Shown: positions 1-11,428, counted from the stretch's first letter. The stretch is 64,000 nt of DNA from Mercurialis annua (GCF_937616625.2 NC_065577.1:2645001-2709000), one strand, 5' to 3'. Numbers and translations: made by a program. The notes: generated by a model not told the origin, from the sequence alone.

Positions 1-472
1 ATGTACATTAAAGCAAAAGAATAAATTAAATATCAGAGCTAAAATTTACCAAAAAGGAGACATCTTTTTCTTAAAAATGAAAAAACACATGTAAAAACTT
101 AAGTATGTTCTAATGGGTTTGAGTTTAAGTTGTAATAACTGACCGTAGATTGGAAAACAGATGCCCATATCATCAGATTTTGGGACTGGAAATTGGAAAC
201 AAAGCTGAGGTTGCACAGAGAGAACTGTATGGGTATTTTGTTGAAAGATTAGGGATTTTTATGGCTTAATATATAGTTTGACCCCGAACTTGTACTTTTT
301 TACCCATCTAATCCTTAAACGTAACATCTCATCTATCGAACATCTAAATTTGTTAAAAAACTCGATTTGTCTGAACTTGATAAATACGTAAATATTGAAT
401 CCCTCCGTGTCCACTTGGTCTTGAAACATTCTAGAAGAATATTTGTACGTATGTTAACTCTCACATGTTGAA
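1..472. other. AT-rich spacer, no gene seen
   Basis: No coding pattern, RNA gene or element boundary could be supported here. The stretch around 275-350 resembles the ends of small transposons (a phrase-like run about position 280 to 310) but no matching inverted end was found. Confidence 0.5.
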
Positions 473-481
473 TTTGTTATT

Positions 482-705
482 TGAGAGATTTTTAGGTAAA
501 CTCTGTCTACTACGTCATTCGTGGACTAGCCTATCATATTATGACACGTCAATAAAATAGTGATACTATTATAATTTTATTAAATATTTTTTTACACTTT
601 TACATAGTAATATTACGATAGTGCCATTAATTTAATGACGTGTAATAATGTGATAGGTTTAGTTTATATATGACGTAATGGACTGAGTCTATTTAAAAAT
701 TTCTC
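482..705. mobile_element. MULE-type MITE
   Basis: A 224-bp foldback element with no coding capacity. The left arm (GAGAGATTTTTAGG...) is the imperfect reverse complement of the right arm (...AAAAATTTCTC), and the inner arms carry the paired blocks TATGACACGTCA and TGACGTGTAATAATG. It is flanked by a 9-bp direct repeat, TTTGTTATT, at 473-481 and 706-714, which is the target duplication size of Mutator-like elements. A second, clearly related copy lies at 17638-17857, also with a 9-bp duplication. Confidence 0.85.
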
Positions 706-868
706 TTTGTTATTTATCTATTATGTGTATGCCGACTCTCTCACTTTATTTTTTAAAAAACACTCTCACATTACATGTAATATAGCACGGAGGTAAATCT
801 TTGCCTATTAGGCAAGAAGATAGCAACGTGTAATATCTATTTTTTTTCCTCAAAAGTTAAAACTTCCA
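629..868 (+). repeat. Direct repeat copy 1 flanking the Pack-MULE
   Basis: About 240 bp, starting AATTTAATGACGTGTAATAA and ending AAACTTCCATTAATAA, that recurs in the same orientation at 7213-7464 with few differences. It includes the right arm of the MITE at 482-705 and a hairpin (TTGCCTATTAGGCAA). The Pack-MULE lies exactly at the end of this copy, so a tandem duplication of the unit probably predates the insertion. Confidence 0.8.
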
Positions 869-877
869 TTAATAATA

Positions 878-1142
878 GGCAAAAGGTATAAAAAAAATCC
901 TTCAAGTTTCTCCAAAAGGACAATGCAGCCCTTTTACTTTTTTGGGCACAAAAAAATCCTTGTTGTTTTTAAATCGAACAAAAAAACCCTTCCGTCTATG
1001 ACTTTGACTAACAGACGTTAAGCCGCTGACGTGGCGGTAGGAAAAAAGTTCAAACACACCCTTAATATTTAAAATACTTACCAATTTTTTATTTATAATT
1101 TTTTATGTATTATTTCACCCTCTTCTTCCTAATTAACTCTAA
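878..1142. repeat. Left terminal inverted repeat of Pack-MULE
   Basis: 265 bp, matching the reverse complement of 6921-7185 along its length with scattered substitutions. Read on the minus strand it is open for 60 codons, and the matching right arm is open on the plus strand, but these overlapping open frames only reflect the shared repeat sequence. Confidence 0.9.
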
Positions 1143-1745
1143 TTAATTTTTTTATTAAAATCAATTAAAACATAACTAAAACCAATTAAATTTCTCAAAA
1201 TTCAATTAAATCTAATCAAACCACCATCACCTAATCCTTCCGAAAAAATGATCGCCGGCATACCGAGTTAATCGTTTTTCCTTTTTAATTAAAAATTAGT
1301 TAATTTAATTATTTTTTTTATTTTTAAATTGGCACTCCGACCCAGCAATAGAACCATGTGATAGTTTTGCACCGTGAAAGATTTTAGGATCAAGAATAAT
1401 ACCCATACTCTCCACTAATACTTCACATTTCAATGCCTTCCTACATTTCCTCACCTCTCCTACACTCCCTCTTCTTCTACTTCACACCCATCACCTAAAC
1501 ACCCATAAACCCTTCACTTCATTATCACTTCTAAATTCACGTAAACAACTCAACACTCTAACATGAAATCTGACGATGAGAACTTCTCTTGATACTGGTC
1601 TTTATAATGATGTTTTGTTCTCGTACAAGAAGATGAAAGAATTGCGTGTTAACAATGACACCTTCACTTTTTCCATAATAAATAGAACCGTTACGTCTCT
1701 TAAGAGTGACGTAGTGTTTGGAAAAATGGTTCATTGTGATGCAAT

Positions 1746-1945
1746 TAATAGGAAATAATCTTGTTGTATAGGAAATACTAGCTGTATAGTTTTACCTTTC
1801 CTGTATAGTCTTACCTTCCCTAATTAGTTCCTAAATCAGCTCTTCTTTTATGGCTGTATGTTTGTATAAATAAGTGTGATTTTCTTAATGAAAAGACAGA
1901 GGTTTTCTCTCTTACAAATCTTATATTGGTTCTTAAAACTTTACA
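1746..1945 (+). repeat. Copia 5' LTR
   Basis: 200 bp beginning TAATAGGAAATAATC and ending AAAACTTTACA. It contains a TATA-like TATAAATA at about 1865-1872, a plausible promoter for the element. It differs from the 3' LTR at one base in the CAGAGG(T/G)TTTC stretch. Confidence 0.95.
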
Positions 1946-1957
1946 TGGTATCAAAGC
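1946..1957 (+). other. Copia primer binding site
   Basis: TGGTATCAAAGC lies immediately after the LTR and matches the initiator methionine tRNA 3' end used as primer by most plant Copia elements, with one change from TGGTATCAGAGC. Confidence 0.9.
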
Positions 1958-1958
1958 C

Positions 1959-4900
1959 ATGACTACAAATACATCTCCATACTTTCTTTCGACGAGTGAT
2001 AATCCAGGAAATATTATAACACAAGTTCAGCTGAAAGGAGAAAACTACGACGAATGGGCAAGGGCGATAAGAACGGCGCTGCGAGCCAAGAAAAAATATG
2101 GATTTATCGATGGTTCAATAACTCAACCTCTGAAAGACTCGTCAGAAATGGAAGATTGGTGGACTGTTAACTCGATGTTGGTGTCGTGGATGTTAAATAC
2201 AATAGAACCGACTCTACGATCAACCATCTCATATTTGGAGATTGCAAAAGATCTTTGGGATGACATAAAGGAGCGATTTTCGGTAGGAAATGGGGCACGT
2301 GTTCATCAACTTAAAACAGAGTTGGTGGAGTGCAAACAAGGCGGCATGATGATAGTGAGTTATTATGGAAAATTAAAAATGATATGGGAAGAATTGGGGA
2401 ATTATGAGCAAAACCCAATATGTAAATGTGGAAACTGCAAATGCAATATTAGTGGGGAATTGGACAAGAAGCGTGAAGAAGAAAAGTTGCACTACTTCCT
2501 AATGGGATTAGATGGTTCAACTTACGGAACAGTGCGATCCAATATTTTGAGCACCGAGCCATTACCAAGTCTGAATCGGGCATATTCTATGGTTGTCCAA
2601 GAAGAAAGAGTTCGTAATATAACACGTGGAAAAGAGCACCAAAGTGAACATATGGCTTTTGTTGTCCAAACAGGATGGTCTTCGAAGGGACGAACAGAAG
2701 TAATCGATAAATCTGCAACCTGCAAAAATTGTGGAAAGTCGGGACATAATCCCGACTCATGCTTTGATCTGATTGGTTACCCGGATTGGTGGGGTGAGAG
2801 ACCAAAAGGAGGCGGACGTGGACGTGGACGTGGCCAAGCAGGACCAAAACAGTCAGCCACTGTAGGGGGAAGAGGACGTGGCGGACCCATTAGAGCACAT
2901 GCAACAACTGTGCCAGCACAAGAAAGCAGGGCAACTGAAGCTGAGATGAAAGGCTTAAATGAATTGAGTGGTGAACAATGGAACATGCTGCTTAATTTTT
3001 TGAACACCCAAAAAGATGAAAAACAAGGAAGATTAAATGGTACGTGCAACACTAAGAAATGGATAGTTGATACTGGAGCATCTCATCATGTGGCAGGAAG
3101 TTTTGAATTACTGAGCAACGTAAAAAATGCTCATTCGATTCCGGTTGGATTGCCAGATGGAAAGGAAGTTATAGCAGATAAAGAAGGAACTACGATGTTA
3201 AATAAACATCTGAAATTGAACAAAGTGTTATATGCTCCTAATTTAAAATGCAACTTGATTTCAGTTTCTCAACTTACCGATGAGATGAATTGCACAGTGC
3301 TCTTCACTAATAAATTTTGTGTAATACAGGACCACAATTCGAGGACGGTGATTGGTGCGGGTGAGAAGCGTGAAGGGCTCTATTACTTCAAAGGAATGGA
3401 AAGCGTGAAGCATGCTAAAGTTTTGACAGCAGTACGGAAAAATACCTTTGAAGTTTGGCATCAAAGGTTGGGACATCCTTCTGATAAGGTTGTTAGTTTA
3501 TTACCAATTGTTGATGCTAGCAGTGATAAACATGCTAGTTGTGAAGTTTGTCTTAAAGCAAAACAAACTAGAGAATAGTTTATTTCCAGCAATAATAAAG
3601 CATCCAATATTTTTGAAATTGTTCATTGTGATTTATGGGGTCCTTATAGAACCCCAAGCTTTTGTGGTGCGCATTATTTTTTAACAATAGTCGATGATTA
3701 TTCAAGAAGTGTGTGGGTCTATTTGTTGAAAAGTAAATCTGAAGTAGCACAAACTCTTTTCAATTTCTTTGCTTTGATACGAAGACAATTTGATGAAAAT
3801 GTTAAAATAGTTCGAAGTGATAATGGGACTGAATTTACCTGTTTGAGTAATTATTTTGTGGAAAATGGAATAATACATCAGACGTCTTGTGTTGGGACCC
3901 ATCAACAAAACGGAAGAGTCGAAAGAAAACATCGACATATACTTAATGTTGCACGTGCACTTCGTTTTCAGGCAAATTTATCTATTGAGTTTTGGGGAGA
4001 GTGTGTGCTAACAGCTGCATATTTAATTAACCGAACTCCATCTGCGTTATTGAAAGGAAAAACACCTTATGAACTTTTATATGGTAAAGTCCCTTTATAT
4101 GAAAATATTCGAGTGTTTGGATGTTTGGCTTATGCATGCTCGTAACCAACGGCGAGAGGGAGATAAATTTGCGAGTAGAAGCAGAAAATGTGTGTTTATT
4201 GGATATCCGTTTGGAAAGAAAGGATGGAGCATGTATGACATGGAAACAGGCGAATTGTTTGTATCCAGAGACGTTGTATTTGAGGAAACCCAATTTCCTT
4301 ATATACATGAAACCAGCAATAAGGAAGGAATGACTAATAAAGTTGTGGGCAATGGATTAGCTGAAGGAGGCTTAGAATGTTATCCTGACATCATTGGAGA
4401 AGAAAATGACGAGGCGGTTCAGGATGTATCTGAGTCCAATAGTGATACACCAGATCAAAACGTTGTTGCAACAAGAGAGGGTGTGATTGAAACTGAACAG
4501 GTTCAGCAATCCGAAGAATTAGCTGGGCGTGGACATAGAGAGAAACGTGGGTCTGTTTTGCTACGAGATTTTGTTCTACACACTGTGAAAGTAATGAGCC
4601 CTTCTGCAAACTCAATCGACCATCAACGTTCCTCGGGTACTTCTTATCCGATTACACAATATTTGGACTGTGCTAAATTCTCTATGAATCATCGTGCTTT
4701 CTTAGCAGCTGTTACCACAACCATTGAACCTAATTCTTTTGCTGAGGCTGTCAAAGATGAAAGATGGAGAAAAGCCATGAAGAAAGAAATACAAGCCTTA
4801 GAAGATAACAGAACATGGACTGTGACACCATTGCCACCAGACAAGCAAGCTATAGGATGTAAATGGGTATTTCGAATAAAGTATAACGCGGATGGAACCA

Positions 4901-6261
4901 TCGAACGTTACAAGGCTCGCTTGGTTATTATGGGTAACAGGCAAGTCGAAGGAATTGACTATAATGAAACATTTGCACCAGTGGCAAAAATGGTTACAGT
5001 TCGTACGTTTCTCGCAGTAGCTGCAGCTAAAAATTGGGAGCTTCACCAAATGGACGTGCACAATGCGTTCTTACATGGAGACTTGGAAGAAGAAGTTTAC
5101 ATGCGCATGCCTCCTGGTTTCTATGCTCACAAATCAGGGCTGGTATGTCATTTGAAAAAATCGCTATATGGACTACGACAGGCTCCTCGATGTTGGTTTG
5201 CAAAGTTGGGTTCTGCTCTAAAGAAATATGGTTTCAAGCAATCTTATTATGATTATTCTCTATTTATCTTCAAAAGAGACATGGTACAAATTAATGTGCT
5301 TGTTTATGTTGATGATATAATTGTGGGTGGCAATGATCATTCAGCCATTCAAATATTTAAGGAGTACTTGAGCAGTTGTTTTCATATGAAGGATCTAGGA
5401 GCATTGAAGTATTTTTTGGGCATTGAGGTTGCACGTAGTTCTCAAGAAATTTACATGTGCCAACGCAAATATGCTTTGGATATTATTTCAGAAGTCGGTT
5501 TGCTTGGAGCTAGACCAGTTTCATTTCCAATGGAACAAAATCACAATTTGGCTATGGCAATCGGGGAGTTTTTACATGATCCAGAACGTTATAGACGTTT
5601 GGTAGGGCGACTTATTTATCTTTCAGTTACTCGACCTGAGTTATCTTATTCTGTGCATGTCCTAGCTCAGTTTATGCAAAAACCTCAAAAAGAACATTGG
5701 GAAGCAGCATTGAGGGTGGTTCGATACTTGAAAGGGAGTCCTGGGCAAGGTATTTTGCTGAAAGCGCAAACTGAATTACATCTTTCCGCTTGGTGTGACT
5801 CTGATTGGGCAAGTTGTCCTCTGACTCGTCGTTCTTTAACTGGATGGCATATTCAGTTAGGTTGTTCTCCCATTTCTTGGAAAACCAAAAAGCAACAAAC
5901 TGTTTCTCGATCATCGGCTGAAGCAGAGTATCGTTCTATGGCAATGATTACTTGTGAATTAAAATGGTTGCAAGGATTATTGTTGGATCTCAACTTCCAT
6001 CTTCCGAGAGCCATATGGCTGTACTGTGACAGTCAATCAGCTATACATATTGCGGCCAATCCGGTGTTTCATGAGCGTACTAAGCATATCGAGATGGATT
6101 GTCACTTTGTACGTGACGCAGTTCAAAGCGGTATCATCCGACCAACTTATGTTCCCACGGGTTCTCAAGTCGCTGACATTTTTACTAAAGCACTCGGTGG
6201 ACGACAATTCGAACATCTTCTACGCAAGTTGGGCATTTGTGATCTACACGCTCCAACTTGA
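1959..6261 (+). pseudogene. Copia gag-pol polyprotein, broken
   Basis: Starts at ATG 1959. Gag covers about the first 300 codons and ends in a zinc knuckle, CKNCGKSGHNPDSC (CX2CX4HX4C). The protease signature WIVDTGASHH is near 3061-3090, the pre-integrase motif WHQRLGHPS near 3456, and the integrase core with DNGTEFT near 3820 and HQQNGRVERKH near 3900. Reverse transcriptase has YVDDII at about 5305 and the RNase H marks are SDWASC and SSAEAEYRS. A TAG stop at 3576-3578 replaces an expected Gln codon between KQTRE and F. A frameshift near 4130-4142 moves pol into another frame after the YAC codons. The product would have moved the element; here it cannot be made whole. Confidence 0.95.
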
Positions 6262-6268
6262 GGGAGGG
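6259..6268 (+). other. Copia polypurine tract
   Basis: TGAGGGAGGG lies directly before the 3' LTR and overlaps the pol stop codon. It is the usual plus-strand primer site. Confidence 0.85.
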
Positions 6269-6468
6269 TAATAGGAAATAATCTTGTTGTATAGGAAATA
6301 CTAGCTGTATAGTTTTACCTTTCCTGTATAGTCTTACCTTCCCTAATTAGTTCCTAAATCAGCTCTTCTTTTATGGCTGTATGTTTGTATAAATAAGTGT
6401 GATTTTCTTAATGAAAAGACAGAGGGTTTCTCTCTTACAAATCTTATATTGGTTCTTAAAACTTTACA
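6269..6468 (+). repeat. Copia 3' LTR
   Basis: 200 bp, identical to 1746-1945 except for one substitution seen by eye. It ends ACTTTACA before the GCAAT duplication. Confidence 0.95.
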
Positions 6469-6920
6469 GCAATAAAGATGGGTTTTGGACATGATTTGTA
6501 TTTTTGTAATACTATGATCGAAATTTATGTGAAATTCGGGTGTGTTTGTTACGCTCGGTAACTGTTCGATGAAATGCCGCTGAGGGATTTGGTGTCTTAG
6601 ACTTCTATGATTTCTGGGTATGTTTGTGAAGGATGTTTTGGTTATGCTTTTGAATTGTTTAATAAAATGAGGCTGGAGGTGGAACCAAATTCAGTTAGTT
6701 TGATTGTTATGCTGCAGGGGTGTTATGGATATGATAGTTTGAGTGAAGGGAAGCAATTTCATTGCTATGCCATCAAGAATGGGCTATTACTAGATAGGTC
6801 TTTGCGAAATTCGATTTTGAAAATGTATTGTAAATCGGGTTCCGTCGAAGAAGTGGAATCGTTTTTCGTTGAAATTGATAAGAGGGATGTTATTTCTTGG
6901 AACACATTGTTAAAAAATAG

Positions 6921-7185
6921 TTAGAGTTAATTAGGAAGAAGAGAGTGAAATAATACATAAAATATTACAAATATAAAATTGGTAAGTATTTTAAATATTA
7001 GGGGTGTGTTTGAACTTTTTTCCTACCGCCAATTCAGCATCTTAACGTCTGTTAGTCAAAGTTATGGACGGAAGAGCTTTTTTGTTCGATTTAAAAACAA
7101 CAAGGGTTTTTTTGTGCCCAAAAAAAGTAAAAGGGCTGTATTGTCCTTTTGGAGAAACATGGAGGGTTTTTTTGTACCTTTTGCC
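6921..7185. repeat. Right terminal inverted repeat of Pack-MULE
   Basis: 265 bp, the reverse complement of 878-1142 with scattered substitutions, ending CCTTTTGCC immediately before the 9-bp target duplication. The captured PPR reading frame runs straight into its inner boundary. Confidence 0.9.
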
Positions 7186-7212
7186 TTAATAATAATGAAA
7201 GTATATTTAAAA

Positions 7213-7464
7213 AATTTAATGACGTGTAATAATGTGATAGGTTTAGTTTATATATGACGTGGTGGATTGAGTCTATTTAAAAATTTATCTTTGTTATTTA
7301 TCTACTATGTGTATACCGACTCTCTCACATTATTTTTTTAAAACACTCTCTCACATTACATGTAATATAGCACGGAGGTAAATCTTTGCCTATTAGGCAA
7401 GAGGATAGCAACGGGTAATATCTGTTTTTTTTTTTCGCTCAAAGGCTAAAACTTCCATTAATAA
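7213..7464 (+). repeat. Direct repeat copy 2 flanking the Pack-MULE
   Basis: Second copy of the repeat at 629-868, including the half-MITE and the TTGCCTATTAGGCAA hairpin, ending AAACTTCCATTAATAA. It begins about 20 bp after the right-hand target duplication of the Pack-MULE. Confidence 0.8.
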
Positions 7465-8090
7465 AAATCTTTTAATATGAAATCAAGGATGAAGCCAAAT
7501 TATAAATCGAACAGGTTGAGGTGTGAGGATTTATATTATTTTTTAAACTTATCATATCTATTTCATAATTTTTTTGAAAAGATAATAATATCGAACACAC
7601 TATTTTTCTTTAAATTTTAAAATTTTTATTGTTTTTTTTTAAATTTAGGTGTTTTATAACTCTCTTTTTTATATATATTTTACTACTATCAGCGATAAAT
7701 TAATAATAATTAATATCCACTGTTGATGATAGTAGTCAATTTTAATTTTAATCACCATTTTATGTTTTAAGTTTGTTTTACCGTTATTTTTCAAAATCAT
7801 AATAAAAATTAAATTTTGTCCATGTTTCCAGAATTAAAAATTGTATCGAGAAGTTTCAATATCAAAGATGCAACTTTTAGGTTGCAAATATATTTAATTT
7901 TTTTAATAATGCTTTCTTCTACTAAAATTTAAATTAAATATTGAGACTTTTTTTTTGCCGTGATGAAAGTCTATTCTTTAATAAAAAAAAATATTGTCCT
8001 TTTATGTAGATTTGTCTTGGCGTTTTCATAAGAGTTGAGTTTATCTTTATTTAGAAAAGTTTATTCTGTTTTGAAGAGTTTGGCTGTAAT
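7465..8090. other. AT-rich spacer leading into repeat unit R1
   Basis: No gene seen. The part from about 7850 resembles 20300-20620 (for example AAAGTTTATTCT and TGCCTTGATGAAAGT-like phrases), so it is probably the upstream end of the duplicated block that contains R1. Confidence 0.45.
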
Positions 8091-9540
8091 ATTCTAATTA
8101 AATATATATCTATGTAATTCAATTTTTAGATTTTTTAGATGATTTGCAAATAATGTCGCGCATATTATTGTTCAAACATCTCGTTGTATGTTGGATCAGT
8201 AAATAATGTCGCGCATATATAGTTATTCCACTTAATTAATAAATAAAAGGATTGGGAATGATGAAGGTGGCCATAATTGAAACAAAAGTGCACATACTAT
8301 AAAATATAGATATAATAAATCAAATTAAGTAGCAAACTCTAAATGAATCCAAAGCCATAATAATAAAATCTGAATTTCCTTTTTATTATCAAACTTGAGA
8401 TTCATTTAGATGTTTAAAATCTTGTATTGGGATTTTAATATTTATTACTACGAGTACAATCGTTACGCTATGTCATTTATACAACAAACTAATCATGTGT
8501 TATCCATATGAAAAATTAATGATAAAAAAGTAAGTGAAAATTAAAAGATTCTCTATCGCAAATTAATCTCATTAGCTTGTTGTAAAAATGACATGGCATA
8601 ACGGTTGCGTAGATAAACACTCTTATTACCATAACTGTATATAAATCTCATTTCCTCGTAGTGGTAAATCATAACCCAATCCTGACTTAAAAAACCACTC
8701 AAAAATGTCAAAAAAACAAAAAAATAATAATAATTAGTAGTACTCTATATTGCGCAGAAAGTTTTCTTAATTTTAAATTTTGTTTTTTGCCACGGAAATT
8801 TGTTCACTTCTATCTTTTGATTTTTTTAAGACAAAAATTTATTGAGGTCTTATGTTGCGAATTTTGTTTATACTTTCTAAAATTGATTTTTTTTAATTTA
8901 TAAAATATTTCTATAAATAATATTGGAAATTTCTCTTGGTCTAATGTTTTGTGTTTTCTTTTTTCAAAAATGCTTTTAAAATTATTTATAATCTATTTTA
9001 TATAAAAAATAATTAATGATATTTTTGTTTTTACGATTACTTTCGAGATCGTTGTTCATGGCAATTTAGTTACACTCTCTTTACTTCTCACTTTCAACAT
9101 CTATTCATGAATCTTTTTTGGTTTTCCACCGAAAGTTGAATTATTGTTGTTAAATTTTCGGATTGAAAAATATTTCACAATTTTTGTTGAGAAAATATTG
9201 CGCTCTCATACAGAATATTTTGTCGAACCAATGGTTTATGTTGCAATTTCTTGGACCAATGTAATCATCCAACTCAATTTGTTTCTTAGTATCAGATTTT
9301 AGAGCAGATGAAAGGATTGAAATGGGTAACAAAATTTTGGTACCCAAAGGTCAAAATGGTAGAGAAATAATTATCAAAAAAAAAATTGTAGAGAAATAAA
9401 ATTTAAGGGTGAAATTTGAGAATCCATGGCCAGGTGAGAAGCGAGTTTAAATGAGGTGGCAAATTATGAGGTGATAAAACAGGCGGATTAGTTGAATCGT
9501 TATTGACTCCATCTCTTGATGGCATAATTAAATATGTCTA
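8091..9540 (+). repeat. Gene-like repeat unit R1
   Basis: First of nine related units. TATA box TATATAAAT is at 8637-8645 and is followed by an A-rich leader with ATGTCAAAAAAACAAAAA and then the conserved core GTTCATGGCAATTTAG near 9055. The downstream part (GAGAAAATATTGCGCTCTC near 9190) is shared with R2-R5. The core reading frame has TAG where the other copies have CAG (Gln), so the small ORF is closed after three codons. No protein function can be assigned. It is probably a decayed copy of a transcribed gene. Confidence 0.6.
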
Positions 9541-9702
9541 CCTAAAAGTTCTTTTTTCATCTTTATTTTATTTATTTTTAGAAGAAGAAAAAAAAGATGA
9601 ATTGGGATCGTATTGATAGCATCTGCATTTGAGAGGTTGAAAACGTAAGCGGCAATAACGCAGCCATGAAGAGCAAGGCGGACTACAAGTGTAATAATAT
9701 TG

Positions 9703-10020
9703 GAGTTAATTACATATAAAATCACCACCTTTACACGAAATTGCAAAAATAACACGACCTTTAAAACGTGGCAATTCAGGGCACCACCTTTCATTTCTTT
9801 TCAAAAACAACATGAGCACATTTTTAGTGGCATTTTTGCTGATGTGGCATGACACGTGGCACTCACATTGGGTGTCCAAGTCAGCAAAATTTTATCTAAA
9901 AACGTGCCCATGTTATTTTTGAAAAAAAATGAAAGGTGATGCCCTGAATTGACACGTTTTAAAGGTCGTGTTATTTTTGAAAAATCGTATAAAGGTGGTG
10001 ATTTTATATGTAATTAACCC
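9703..10020. mobile_element. MULE-type MITE with 9-bp duplication
   Basis: 318-bp foldback element, ends GAGTTAATTACATATAAAA and its complement, with arms of more than 100 bp (CACCACCTTTACACG pairs with CGTATAAAGGTGGTG). The 9-bp direct repeat ATAATATTG is at 9694-9702 and 10021-10029. It has no coding capacity. It is inserted downstream of unit R1. Confidence 0.9.
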
Positions 10021-10602
10021 ATAATATTGCATGATTTTCATATCATTACTGAAAATGTGATTATATATTATCATTTGAAACAATTATTTATTTTTGTACC
10101 ATTTTAACACAAAATTAAAATTGTAGTACCAAATTAAAACATATATAAAGCTTATAATCCATAGTTTGATTGATGATGATATTGTTGAAAGGAATGGTTT
10201 TATGGTATTAAACAATTATAACAAATATTAGCAATTTTTTTTAAAAATGTTTAAATCAGTTTAGTAATTTCTGTATGAAACTTCTAATTATCATTTTGGT
10301 CGAATGAAATCATATGTATCAACCTACTTGAGATTCATAAAGCTATGTTATTGAAATTATATTGCACTACAACATATTAGTAAAAAAATGCTTTATATTA
10401 TAATCCGCTAATTTAAATATATATCTCAAAAACCAACTTTTAATTCATCTATTTTTTTAATGCCACGTTATGTGGATTAAATAAATGAATTAAAATAACA
10501 ATTATTTATAATATTATTTATTTTAGAAATTTGTTGACGTCAAATTATATGGTGACTGATATAACAACTGATCGTCTTAGCGTATCTAAACATGATAATA
10601 TA

Positions 10603-10830
10603 GCCCGCACGGGTATGGTCTAATGGTCTAAACTTCAGTCATCTGGGCGTCAAAAGTCGCGGGTTCGAACCCCGGCTACGCCCTTTCTTAATATGGAGTG
10701 ACTGAGATTGGATTGCTGGCCATTATAGCCCGGAATTACCAAGATATGTGGGATTGCGGGCGGTCCATATCTCGGGGTTTGACAATGATATTGAGTTTCA
10801 GCTCAGTAGAGTGAGTACTCGTCAAAAAAA
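10603..10830 (+). mobile_element. tRNA-derived SINE
   Basis: The 5' head looks like a tRNA: an A-box-like GGTATGGTCTAATGG and a perfect B box, GGTTCGAACCC, near 10660. About 150 bp of unrelated body follows and the element ends in a run of A. The exact 11-bp direct repeat ATGATAATATA is at 10592-10602 and 10831-10841. These are the hallmarks of a SINE mobilised by LINE enzymes. It is not a tRNA gene, because the acceptor stem does not close and the body continues well past 75 nt. Confidence 0.85.
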
Positions 10831-10841
10831 ATGATAATATA

Positions 10842-11123
10842 TATTGTTTGAAATACAATCTATTTTTTTTGTACTGTTTTAATACAACTTGAAATTTTTG
10901 TATCCGATTAAAACACAAGGAAAAGATTTTATCTCGCTGTATTACTGAAATTACATTGCACTACAATTCTTCTAGAGCAATTACAAGAAGGTATAAATAA
11001 AAATTCAAGAATCTATTAGCAAACTCATATCAACACTTATTGGTCAATTCACAATCAAATTGTTAGTTTCTCAACGAACAAATGTTATGCCGCAGGTAAA
11101 CATTTTAATGTTAATTTGACATG
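10842..11123 (+). repeat. Tail of R1 block, shared with R5 and SQE 3' flank
   Basis: This stretch (ACATTGCACTACAATTCT, CAATTACAAGAAGGTA, CAATCAAATTGTTAGTT) closely matches 30980-31110, which lies directly downstream of the squalene epoxidase stop codon. Similar text is at 22200-22260. It shows that the duplicated blocks extend to the edge of the squalene epoxidase gene. Confidence 0.65.
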
Positions 11124-11128
11124 GTTTT

Positions 11129-11428
11129 TAACAGAGTTCATACAAACTGTTGCTGCAAATACACAAGTCATGTTGCTTCTTTACTATCGTGAAGGCCACT
11201 TCTCCGCTGCTCCAACATTGCTGCTATAAATTACAGCTCATCAACAGCCAATTACAGCTCATATACAGCTGGTTACAGCTCATCAACACACACAGTGTGT
11301 GTGCATAATTAGCTAGAAACGGTTATTGTATTTTCTCTATAAATAGAGATTTAGTTTTGTAATTAGTTTTAAGTTTTGTAATCTACAAACTTCAATCAAT
11401 ATAGTTGCTCAATGTTTATTTTCTGATA
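11129..11428 (+). repeat. 5' LTR of the small LTR element
   Basis: 300 bp, TAACAGAG to TTTCTGATA. It has repeated CAGCTCAT blocks, a CACACACAGTGTGTGTG palindrome near 11290 and a TATA-like CTATAAATAGAG near 11338. Confidence 0.92.

Larger units (their letters stand above)
1746..6468 (+). mobile_element. Ty1/Copia LTR retrotransposon
   Basis: A full-length element with two 200-bp LTRs (1746-1945 and 6269-6468), a primer binding site TGGTATCAAAGC directly after the left LTR, a polypurine tract directly before the right LTR, and a 5-bp target duplication GCAAT at 1741-1745 and 6469-6473. The LTR ends are TA...CA rather than TG...CA. By eye the LTRs differ at one position, so the insertion is recent. 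Gene order is gag, protease, integrase, reverse transcriptase, RNase H, as expected for Copia. The coding region has one nonsense codon and one frameshift, so this copy is not autonomous. Confidence 0.97.
1432..6923 (+). pseudogene. Captured PPR protein fragment, disrupted
   Basis: The reading frame at 1567-1745 continues after the Copia insertion at 6474-6923 once one copy of the 5-bp target duplication is ignored. It encodes pentatricopeptide repeats of the plant-combinatorial type: visible marks are GKMVHCDAI, ARxLFDEMPLRDLVS, TSMISGYV, SGSVEEVESFF and DVISWNTLL. PPR proteins bind organellar RNA. The fragment is dead in three ways besides the insertion: TGA at 1564-1566 where a Trp is expected, TAA where a Gln is expected in the ARxLF motif, and TAG where a Trp is expected in the LVSxTS motif. 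Upstream codons (about 1432-1563) could be a transit peptide but have no start codon in frame. The 3' end is cut off at the inverted repeat. Confidence 0.85.
878..7185. mobile_element. Pack-MULE with captured PPR gene, split by Copia
   Basis: A Mutator-like element with long terminal inverted repeats at 878-1142 and 6921-7185 (265 bp each) and a perfect 9-bp target duplication, TTAATAATA, at 869-877 and 7186-7194. The ends read GGCAAAAGGTA and its complement. It encodes no transposase. Its interior is a fragment of a pentatricopeptide repeat gene, which is what defines a Pack-MULE. A 4.7-kb Copia element has since inserted into the captured fragment; without it the element would be about 1.58 kb. 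The same GGCAAAAGGTAC-type ends occur on two small elements at 26985-27377 and 52299-52677, so they belong to one MULE terminal family. Confidence 0.9.

Noticed and set aside
902..1084. Small protein MVSILNIKGVFELFSY and its match at 6979-7257
   Set aside because: Both are readings of the Pack-MULE terminal inverted repeats, not genes.
10609..10683. tRNA gene
   Set aside because: A and B boxes are present but the ends do not pair as an acceptor stem, and the sequence continues into a SINE body with poly-A and target duplication.
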